The notes beneath the pieces are model-generated. The model was not told where the DNA came from. It worked only from the letters and a program-made list of their open reading frames with translations, and did no database searches. 64,000 bases of DNA from JAHQVK01 sp039819565 (GTDB lineage Bacteria > Myxococcota > Kuafuiibacteriia > Kuafuiibacteriales > Kuafuiibacteriaceae), in the NCBI GenBank assembly GCA_039819565.1, contig JBCBRU010000001.1, positions 1 through 64,000 on the forward strand, in the 5' to 3' direction. Within the stretch, counting starts at the first letter, position 1. The number at the start of each line of letters is the position of its first letter. A program made the position numbers and the translations under genes. Shown here piece after piece: positions 57,833 to 64,000 of the stretch.

Positions 57833-59295
57833 ACGCCCTCTCCCCTTCTACGTCCGCTGCGGCCCTCCTGACCGCCTTAGCCGCCCTCTCGACGTCTACG
57901 GTCGAGGCGGCCCCGAGCACGCCCCCCGCGGAAGCCAGCGACTCCGCGTGGCGAGCCCAGCCCCCGCCGCTAGGCCCAAGCCCCAAGCTCGTCCTCCCGA
58001 CCTTTCAGAAGGCCACCCTCGACAACGGGCTTACGGTCCTCGTGGCCCGGCTGAATCGGCTTCCCCTGGTGGCCTTCCAGCTGGTCACCAAGGGCGGCGC
58101 AGCTCTGGACCCCGCCGAAGCCCACGGCCTCGGAAACCTCATTTACGGCATGTTGGGCGAAGGCGCCGGATCTCGGAGCGCCCTGGCCTTCTCGGACGCG
58201 GTGGCCGACCTCGGGGGCTCCTTTTCATCGGGCAGCGGCCGCGATCGGGGCTCCGTGTCCATCAGCGGCCTCTCCCGGCACAGTGAGGCGCTTGCGCAGC
58301 TCCTGGCCGACGCCGTGCTCCGGCCTCGGATGGAGTCAGCCGCTTTCGACCGCCTCAAGGCGCGGACGTTGGCGGGGCTTCAGGCGCGGCTCGGCAGCCC
58401 GCAGGGTCTGGCCTTCCTGAGGCTCCCCACCCTCCTGTACGGCGCGGATCACCCACTCGGGCATCCGCCCTCCGGCACCCTCGAGTCGCTCCCCGGAATT
58501 GGCCTCGAGGACGTCGACACCCACCGAAAGCTCCTTCTCGACCCCAAAAGATCGGCCTTCGTAGCCGTGGGGAACATCACCCTCGAGGCCGGAGTGGCGC
58601 TCGCCCAACGTCACTTCGGGAGCTGGACCGCGCCGGATGCGCCGCCTCTCACGATTCCCCCCGTGGAAGCTCGAGAACGAAGTCAGATCGTGTTCATCGA
58701 CAAGCCTGGGAGCCCCCAGACGATGGCCGTCCTCGGCCGGCCCCTGTTCGGACGCGGCCATCCGCAGGAGCAAGCCCTGAGCTTGGCCAACCAGGCTTGG
58801 GGAGGGAGCTTCTCTTCGCGTCTCAACATGAACCTACGGGAGGAGAAGGGCTACACCTACGGAGCCGGCTCGCAGGTGAGCTTCCGGAACTCGGTCGGAG
58901 TTTTCGTCGCCTACGCCGCCCTTCAGCGGGTCTTCAGCGCCCCCGGTCTGAAAGAGTTCTTTGTCGAACTCACGGACCTCGAGACGAAGCCCCTGAGCGA
59001 CGAGGAGATCGAGCGGGTGCGAACCGGGCTAGTGCGGTCGCTTCCAGGAGACTTCGAAGGCATCGGAAACCTCGCCGGGGCGGCGGCTCAGATCTTCGCC
59101 TACGACCTGCCGCTCGATCACTACGCTCGCCTCGCCGCCCGCATCGAGTCCACCACTGCGGACGAAGTGCGGGCCGCCGCGGACGCCTTCTTGGACCCCG
59201 GGGTCATGCAGGTGCTCATGGTAGGCGACGCAAAGACGGTCGTGCCGGCGCTCGAGGGGCTCGGCTTTTCGCCGATTACGCGCGTCGAGCCATGA
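57829..59295 (+). CDS. M16 peptidase-like protein lacking the zinc motif (non-catalytic partner)
   Basis: 488 residues with a signal peptide (TSAAALLTALAALSTSTVEA). The M16 fold is clear (TLDNGLTVLVARLNRLPLVA, LLDPKRSAFVAVGNITLEAG, AALQRVFSAPGLKEFFVELT), but the HxxEH region reads AHGLGNLIYGMLGEGAG, with no zinc ligands. The R..G..Y pair typical of M16 non-catalytic subunits is present in LREEKGYTYGAGSQVS. It is translationally coupled to the catalytic subunit and probably completes the peptidase clamshell in trans. Confidence 0.9.
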   Translation: MNALSPSTSAAALLTALAALSTSTVEAAPSTPPAEASDSAWRAQPPPLGPSPKLVLPTFQKATLDNGLTVLVARLNRLPLVAFQLVTKGGAALDPAEAHGLGNLIYGMLGEGAGSRSALAFSDAVADLGGSFSSGSGRDRGSVSISGLSRHSEALAQLLADAVLRPRMESAAFDRLKARTLAGLQARLGSPQGLAFLRLPTLLYGADHPLGHPPSGTLESLPGIGLEDVDTHRKLLLDPKRSAFVAVGNITLEAGVALAQRHFGSWTAPDAPPLTIPPVEARERSQIVFIDKPGSPQTMAVLGRPLFGRGHPQEQALSLANQAWGGSFSSRLNMNLREEKGYTYGAGSQVSFRNSVGVFVAYAALQRVFSAPGLKEFFVELTDLETKPLSDEEIERVRTGLVRSLPGDFEGIGNLAGAAAQIFAYDLPLDHYARLAARIESTTADEVRAAADAFLDPGVMQVLMVGDAKTVVPALEGLGFSPITRVEP

Positions 59296-59432
59296 CGTCC
59301 GTCGGCTGAGCCTGGGGCTCCAGTGCCGGGGTTCGCCCGCGCTCGACGCCGACCCCTCGGAGGGGCGATGCTTCTGACACCCGGACGCCACGGGACGATC
59401 CCTGGACCGTCGCGGGTTGGAGTATCGACGCC

Positions 59433-61175
59433 ATGACCATCGCTCTGACCGCTCTCCTGGCCCTCTCCGCCTCGCCGTCCGGCCCTTCGATCTCGGACCC
59501 GACCGAGATTCTCGTCGATCTGCGCGACGATACTACCGACGCTGACGCTCAAGACCTCGGTCGAGCACATGGGCTTCGGCTGAGGCTCAACTCGCCGCAG
59601 GCGGTCGACGAGCGTTTCTTCGTGGCGCCGGTGGCGCCCTCGCGGTTCGAGACCCTGGTGAAGGCCCTTCGAAAGGATCCGCGGGTCGAAAACGTCGAGC
59701 CCAACTGGGTCTACGGCCTTCCCCGGGGCGAGAACTTGGCCAGCCCCTCGGAGCTTCCCGAGGAGGTCGAGCCGACGAAGGGGCCGCGACCTCCCAACGA
59801 CCCGCTTTGGCCCAAGCAGTGGTCCTTCCGCATGGTCGACGCCCCCGAAGCGTGGACCCGGGCCAGCGGCCGAGGCGTGGTCGTAGCCGTGATCGACACC
59901 GGTGTGGCCTTCGAGAAATACAAGAAGTTCCGACTGGTCGAGGACCTCGACGGGACCCGCTTCGTCGAGGGCTACAACTTCATCTCGGACACCAAGCACG
60001 CGAACGACGACCACGGCCATGGCACCCACGTCGCCGGCACCATCGCGCAGTCCACGTTCAACGGACGCGGCGTGGCGGGTCTCGCGTATGAGGCCAAGAT
60101 CATGCCCCTCAAGGTGCTCTCCAAACGCGGTTTCGGCACCGCGGGGGACATCGCGGATGCGATCCGCTTCGCCGCCGATGAAGGCGCTCACGTGATGAAC
60201 CTCTCTCTCGGGGGAGGACCGCGTTCCCGGGTCATGGAGTCGGCGGTGGCGTACGCTCGTAAGAAGGGCGTCTTGGTCATCTGCGCCGCGGGCAACGGCG
60301 GGCGGGCCCGGGTGGAATACCCAGCCGCCTATCCTGGCGCCTTCGCGGTGAGCTCGGTGGGCCCCACCAAGCGTCTGGCCTTCTACAGCTCCTACGGACC
60401 CGAAGTCGCCGTGGCTGGACCTGGCGGGGACAAGAACCTCGGCGGCGACGACGGAGGCATCCTCCAGAACACCATCGTGGCCAACCGCCCGGAGCTGACG
60501 AACCTATACCTTTCGTATCAGGGCACCTCGATGGCCACTCCCCACGTGGCCGGCATCGCCGCCCTCGTCATCTCCGCCGGCGTCACGGACGCCGCCAAGG
60601 TGGAGGCGATCCTTCGGGAGACGGCCGAGGACCTCGGCGCAGGAGGTCGAGACGACCGATTCGGACACGGCTTGGTCAACGCGGCCAAAGCGGTTGAGGC
60701 TGCCCAGGCTTCGCGCGGGAGCTGGGCCCACGGCCTCCTCGCGGTGATCGGACTCCTCGGCGTCGCGCTGAGGCGCGGGGTGCGCCTCGCCGGAGGGCGC
60801 TTCGCTGGCGCCCTCGTGGGGGCGTCGCTCGGAAGCGGTGTCCTCTCGGCGCTCCTGCCCGGCTTGGGCTGGCTGGTCTCGGCCCCCCTCTGGGACCTTG
60901 GGGTGTTGGGCGCCGCCGCCCACTTCACGGCGCTGTGGGCATCCGCCGTCCCGATGCTCTTCCTTGCGATCGGGCTCCTTGCGGTGCCGCGCCTTCGCGG
61001 ACTCCTCATCGGCCTTTCCGTAGGGTGGGCTGCTCATCTAGGCATCACCGCCGTCGCGGGCGGCGTAGATGTTCTTGGGATCCCGGGCGAGGCGGGATGG
61101 TTCGACCGCGCCTGGCTCGCCCTGCAATCTATCCTTCTTTTCGCTCTCGCCCTGCGCATCGCTCGCGCCCGCTGA
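59433..61175 (+). CDS. Subtilisin-family (S8) serine peptidase with C-terminal membrane domain
   Basis: 580 residues. Signal peptide at about 1-20, an inhibitor-I9-like propeptide (ILVDLRDDTTDADAQDLGRA to NVEPNWVYGLP), then the S8 domain: Asp155 (VVVAVIDTGVAF), His196 (DDHGHGTHVAG), Asn288 (CAAGNGG) and Ser366 (GTSMATPHVAG). After the catalytic domain (to about 425) there are four to five membrane helices (LLAVIGLLGVAL, ALVGASLGSGVLSALLPGLG, LFLAIGLLAVPRLRGLLIGL, LALQSILLFALALRI) in place of the usual secreted end. It is therefore a membrane-embedded subtilisin facing the periplasm. It stands 137 bp after the M16 pair. Confidence 0.9.
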   Translation: MTIALTALLALSASPSGPSISDPTEILVDLRDDTTDADAQDLGRAHGLRLRLNSPQAVDERFFVAPVAPSRFETLVKALRKDPRVENVEPNWVYGLPRGENLASPSELPEEVEPTKGPRPPNDPLWPKQWSFRMVDAPEAWTRASGRGVVVAVIDTGVAFEKYKKFRLVEDLDGTRFVEGYNFISDTKHANDDHGHGTHVAGTIAQSTFNGRGVAGLAYEAKIMPLKVLSKRGFGTAGDIADAIRFAADEGAHVMNLSLGGGPRSRVMESAVAYARKKGVLVICAAGNGGRARVEYPAAYPGAFAVSSVGPTKRLAFYSSYGPEVAVAGPGGDKNLGGDDGGILQNTIVANRPELTNLYLSYQGTSMATPHVAGIAALVISAGVTDAAKVEAILRETAEDLGAGGRDDRFGHGLVNAAKAVEAAQASRGSWAHGLLAVIGLLGVALRRGVRLAGGRFAGALVGASLGSGVLSALLPGLGWLVSAPLWDLGVLGAAAHFTALWASAVPMLFLAIGLLAVPRLRGLLIGLSVGWAAHLGITAVAGGVDVLGIPGEAGWFDRAWLALQSILLFALALRIARAR

Positions 61176-61687
61176 ACCCCTCCGATACTTTCGAGTCACT
61201 TTCTCGACGTCGAGGGGTTGCACTGACCGCCTTCGAGGCGCATTGTGAAGCTGGAGCTGGGGAGAACCCCAACCCCTCCGAGAAGCTCTCGGATGGGTTG
61301 GAACTTACTCTCAGCTGAGCAACTCCAAAAGCCTCGGTGGCTCTCCGGGGTCGGAAGGGAGTTGCGGGAGGGCGAGCACCATCGAGAGCGAACTCGAGGA
61401 ACATTCGAAATCCCGTTGAAAGATACCCATGCTTGGCATGGGGTGGTCGTGCGCGAGCCCGAGCGAAGCCAGGCCGGTCCGTCCTTGGTGCCATCTCTCA
61501 CCCACCGCAACGCAACCCACGTTGCGCGAGAGTTGTATAACTGAGGAAAGTGACTTGTCTCGGCGAGCCGCGGCGTATCGTCAATCCCGCCCGGTAGAGC
61601 CGGCCCCGGCGCACGACGACGAAAGCCCGCCCCGCGAATCCATCGCCGGGCGGGCTTTGCTTTTTTGGTGCAGCTTCGACAAGAGCC
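61176..61687 (+). other. 512-bp gene-poor region with hairpins, terminator and possible antiterminator
   Basis: No convincing protein-coding sequence: the short reading frames lack codon bias, starts or similarity. Structural features: a 7-bp hairpin at 61426-61442, a 6-bp hairpin with a 4-nt loop at 61511-61526 (CGCAAC-CCAC-GTTGCG), and the strong terminator at 61622-61666. A 9-nt segment at 61586-61594 (CCCGCCCGG) is perfectly complementary to the 3' side of the terminator stem (61646-61654), so an alternative antiterminator fold is possible. Region 61527-61621 could therefore be a small RNA or an attenuator leader. Confidence 0.5.
61622..61666 (+). terminator. Rho-independent terminator or attenuator
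   Basis: Perfect 11-bp stem (61622-61632 with 61648-61658) with a 15-nt loop, followed after GC by six T residues (61661-61666). It faces the plus strand, 22 bp before the GTG start at 61688 and 447 bp after the subtilisin stop. Confidence 0.9.
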
Positions 61688-62320
61688 GTGTCCGTGCCCT
61701 CCCTCCAGGAGATCGTCGAGACCTTGGCAAACCTCGAAGGCTCGGCCGCCCCGATCCTCTTTTTGGTCTCCGTCGTCGACGTGGTGCTGTGTCTCCCGGC
61801 GGCCTGGCTCGCCTTTAGCGCCGGCGCTCTCCTGGGACTGGTCAAGGGCACCCTCGTGGTGAATCTCGCCGGAGTGACCAGCGCTGCCCTCGTACGTCTC
61901 CTCGCTCACGGCCCCGTGGGTCGCCCCGTGCTTGGCTGGCTGGAACGGAGCCCGAAGCTGAGCCTGATACGTCGAGTGCTCGAGGACGGTGGCTGGAAGC
62001 TGACTCTTTTGATTCGGCTCTCCCCGGCTTTGCCCCTCGGGCTCACCCACTGGCTATTCGGGTTCGTACGGCTCCCGCTCCCGGTCTATTTGCTCGTGAC
62101 CGCGGTCGCGACCTTTCCCGCTCAGCTGATGTGGGCGCACTTCGGGGTCACGGGGCGCCAGGGCATCGAGCTTTGGGCCCATCCCGAGACGGCAGACCCG
62201 CTGCAACTCGCGTTCATGGCCACGAGCGTGGTCGCCACGGTCGCGTCCGTGACGTTCCTCGGAGTGCTGGCTCGCCGCCGGGTTCAGGTCGAGATGGACC
62301 GGGCGCGCGTGGCACCCTAG
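61688..62320 (+). CDS. TVP38/DedA-like (VTT domain) membrane protein
   Basis: 210 residues from GTG 61688. Membrane segments: AAPILFLVSVVDVVLCLPAA, FSAGALLGLVKGTLVVNLAG, LLIRLSPALPLGLTHWLFGF and LAFMATSVVATVASVTFLGV. The VTT/SNARE-associated pattern is seen in the family's substrate loop RLSPALPLGLTHWLFGFVRL. Such proteins help lipid scrambling or membrane homeostasis. No strong ribosome-binding site precedes the start, and a strong terminator lies 22 bp upstream, so expression may depend on transcriptional read-through. It is followed by the FHA/NtrC-like gene after 11 bp. Confidence 0.82.
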   Translation: MSVPSLQEIVETLANLEGSAAPILFLVSVVDVVLCLPAAWLAFSAGALLGLVKGTLVVNLAGVTSAALVRLLAHGPVGRPVLGWLERSPKLSLIRRVLEDGGWKLTLLIRLSPALPLGLTHWLFGFVRLPLPVYLLVTAVATFPAQLMWAHFGVTGRQGIELWAHPETADPLQLAFMATSVVATVASVTFLGVLARRRVQVEMDRARVAP

Positions 62321-62331
62321 CTCAGGGACCG

Positions 62332-63417
62332 ATGCTCGACCTGTACGTCTCGGAACCCGACTCGGGCGAGATCCGGCGTCGCCGGTGGGCCTTCGCCGTG
62401 ATCTCTGGTCCGGACGCGGGGCATCGCTTCATCCCTGACCGGAGCCCCGCGCTCGCGGGCGCGGCCCCCTCGGCCGATCTGTGCCTCTCCGACGAAACGG
62501 TCTCTCGGCTCCACGCAGAGATCGACCTCTTCTCAGGCGGGATCCGGGTGCGGGATCTACAAAGCACCAACGGCACCTGGCGCGATGGGGAGCGCACCCG
62601 ATCTACCTGGCTCGGACCTCGAGACCGCTTTGGCCTCGGGGAGACCCGCCTTCAGATCATCGCCCTCGACACACCCGCCGTCCCGCCTCCGATGCCGGCC
62701 GAGTCCGATCTCGTCGCTGTTTCGGAGAGCACCCGGCGGGTGGCGAGGTGGGTGTCGATTCTGGCCGGTCTCGACGACGGGGTGGCGTTGGTCGGGCCGC
62801 GGGGATCCGGCCGAAGAACGTGGGCGAGGCGCCTTCACGAGATATCGCCGCGCCGCGACGGGCCGTTCGTGGAGGCCTTTGCCGGCCGCCCGGACCTCCT
62901 CTCAGAGGGCGGTCCGATGGCTCGGTCTGAGCAGGGGACGTTGCTTCTCGACACCCCCGGCGCCCTCGACCCCGGAGCCCAGCTCCAGCTTCTGGAGGCT
63001 CTCGACCGGGACCGCGCCCCGCGAGTTCTCGTCCGTGACGTCGCCCCGATCCACGGTCAACTGGTGCATGGGCTCGGCGAACGGCTGGCCCCGGTGCATC
63101 TGCCCCTGGATCCCCTCTCACATCGTCCCGCGGATCTCGAGGCGTGGCTCCGTCGACTCGCGGCGGCCCGGGGCATGCGCTCTTTGGGAGCGGCGCTCAA
63201 TCGCTGGCGACGTACGCAGCCCAAAACGAGCTTCGAGAGCTCGGCCCGGGCCTTCGAGGACGCGAGCCCGGAAGAGGAGACGCTGCGGGCTGCCGTCCTC
63301 GAAGACCTCCTCCGCAGCTTCGAAGGGGACGTGGACGCGGCCGCGAGGGCTTTGGCGGTGTCGTCTCGGGAGCTCTTCGCGGAGCTGTCGCGGCGCGACG
63401 TACCTATCCCGGAGTGA
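62332..63417 (+). CDS. FHA-domain NtrC-like regulator with degenerate AAA+ (pseudo-activator)
   Basis: 361 residues. FHA domain at about 20-110 (VISGPDAGHRFIPDRSPALA, LSDETVSRLHAEIDLF, RDLQSTNGTWRDGE). The central region follows sigma54 activators but is broken: Walker A is GPRGSGRRT (Lys to Arg), the GAFTGA loop is absent, and Walker B is LLLDTPG without its Glu. The C-terminus (VLEDLLRSFEGDVDAAARAL, ALAVSSRELFAELSRR) fits a Fis-like helix-turn-helix. It cannot act as a normal sigma54 activator; a DNA-binding or FHA-controlled repressor or co-factor role is more likely. ATG 62332 opens with the first FHA-side strand. Confidence 0.85.
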   Translation: MLDLYVSEPDSGEIRRRRWAFAVISGPDAGHRFIPDRSPALAGAAPSADLCLSDETVSRLHAEIDLFSGGIRVRDLQSTNGTWRDGERTRSTWLGPRDRFGLGETRLQIIALDTPAVPPPMPAESDLVAVSESTRRVARWVSILAGLDDGVALVGPRGSGRRTWARRLHEISPRRDGPFVEAFAGRPDLLSEGGPMARSEQGTLLLDTPGALDPGAQLQLLEALDRDRAPRVLVRDVAPIHGQLVHGLGERLAPVHLPLDPLSHRPADLEAWLRRLAAARGMRSLGAALNRWRRTQPKTSFESSARAFEDASPEEETLRAAVLEDLLRSFEGDVDAAARALAVSSRELFAELSRRDVPIPE

Positions 63418-63458
63418 GCTGTTTTTGACCTGATGCCCGACGTGCCCATGATCTCGAC

Positions 63459-64000
63459 ATGTTGGAGGTAGCTGCGCTCCTGGTGGCGGTCGGCGTGAGC
63501 CCGTTTCTGGCGGTCGCGTCGTTCGGCTTGGCCGATGTTCTTGGTCTGGGGACACTCCCCGACGGCCTCTCCGCGATGGCCCATCCGGTCAGTATCGTAT
63601 TGAGCGCGTCCCTGGGCGCGGTCCTGCATTCGGGTCGCTCGTCCAAGTTTACGAAGCCTTTCGCGGAGCTCGGGGGCCTCGTCGAGTCGGCCTTTGCCCT
63701 CGTCGTCGGCCTTGCCGCCACCCTTCCGCTGATCTCGGCTCTGGGTACGGGAGGTGCGGTCGCCTTTGCTCTCGCGGTGTTGACCTTGCTGACCCTCATC
63801 CTCGCGGTGCGCACCAGCCTGGACGTCTTGGTCTGGCTCACCCCCCTCCCGTTCGTCGACGCGGCGTTTCAGACGACCAAGCTGATGGTGGCCGGTCTCC
63901 TCGTGGCAGCGACCCTCATCTCCCCTCCCGCCGCCCTCGTCATGGCCGGGGCGGGGCTCCTCGGTGCCGGCCTCCTGGGCCGGTGGGCGGCACGCGGACT
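63459..64000 (+). CDS. Integral membrane protein (C-terminus beyond window)
   Basis: About 180 residues visible from ATG 63459, running off the right edge. Strongly hydrophobic with several membrane helices (LLVAVGVSPFLAVASFGLA, ESAFALVVGLAATLPLISAL, AFALAVLTLLTLILAV, LMVAGLLVAATLI). A conserved-looking cytoplasmic or loop segment is HSGRSSKFTKPFAELGG. No family recognised, though it has a DUF4126-like feel. Partial: the stop is not in the window. Confidence 0.6.
   Translation, partial: MLEVAALLVAVGVSPFLAVASFGLADVLGLGTLPDGLSAMAHPVSIVLSASLGAVLHSGRSSKFTKPFAELGGLVESAFALVVGLAATLPLISALGTGGAVAFALAVLTLLTLILAVRTSLDVLVWLTPLPFVDAAFQTTKLMVAGLLVAATLISPPAALVMAGAGLLGAGLLGRWAARG

Noticed and set aside
61543..61552. 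GAGGAAAGT motif resembling the RNase P RNA core
   Set aside because: The rest of the conserved RNase P RNA core and its 3' pairing partner are absent.
61196..62050. Minus-strand frame of 284 codons through the intergenic region and the VTT gene
   Set aside because: No signal, domain or ribosome-binding site, and it is antisense to a clear membrane protein.
63404..63841. Minus-strand frame near the right edge
   Set aside because: It is antisense to a clear hydrophobic membrane protein that runs off the window and has no recognisable domain.

Overview
The window is GC-rich, gene-dense chromosomal DNA with tightly packed, often overlapping (ATGA or TGATG) genes. I infer a predatory or social-type Myxococcota relative (Polyangia/Sandaracinaceae-like). 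The clues are many lipoproteins with Asp/Leu/Gly/Pro linkers, FHA-domain proteins including an FHA-NtrC-like regulator, a SWIM-like SNF2 ATPase, a multiheme cytochrome, a K+-dependent membrane pyrophosphatase, and the pheST-merR-ihfA and ruvCAB housekeeping blocks. I saw no transposase, integrase, phage gene or CRISPR array. Two tRNA genes are present.

Layout. (1) 1-257 is a perfect inverted repeat (105-bp arms, 47-bp spacer) that cuts off a minus-strand xseA (N-terminus at 436-106); it is probably a fold-back at a contig end. (2) 464-6928 (+): DUF4124 protein, xseB, ispA, a Cys-rich lipoprotein, tlyA, then a coupled LD-carboxypeptidase, beta-lactamase-like hydrolase and pabB set. (3) 6891-8843 (-): alpha/beta hydrolase and YpfJ-type metallopeptidase; 8977-10599 (+): TPR protein. 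(4) 10613-19113 (-): a long co-directional run, FHA protein, larE, two small secreted proteins, a lamin-tail lipoprotein, oligopeptidase B and ruvCAB. (5) 19144-26504: an exported protein (+), then a minus-strand pair made of a 1773-residue coiled-coil protein with a methyltransferase-like head, translationally coupled to a JAMM peptidase fused to a degenerate ATP-sulfurylase. This pair is the best candidate here for an undescribed system. (6) 26608-29405 (-): two coupled amidohydrolases, one with a broken metal site. (7) 29528-37162: lipoproteins, tRNA-Arg, a parvulin, an SH3-barrel protein, a pentaheme cytochrome, tRNA-Cys. (8) 37291-47690: fmdB-like (+), then hppA, greA, recG, pheS, pheT, merR and ihfA (all -). 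(9) 47770-53130: TPR lipoprotein, psd, peroxiredoxin, a large outer-membrane barrel fusion and an EcsC-like protein. (10) 53151-64000 (+): SNF2 ATPase, a coupled M16 peptidase pair, a membrane-anchored subtilisin, a 512-bp intergenic region with a strong terminator and a possible antiterminator, a TVP38/DedA-like protein, an FHA/NtrC-like pseudo-activator and a partial membrane protein.

How they work together. DNA repair and recombination (xseA/xseB, ruvABC, recG), transcription and translation (greA, pheST, ihfA) and cell-envelope maintenance (ldcA, psd, lipoproteins, barrels, peptidases) dominate. A recurring theme is an intact enzyme paired or fused with a catalytically degenerate relative: the amidohydrolases, the M16 peptidases, JAMM-ATP sulfurylase, the methyltransferase head and the NtrC-like protein.
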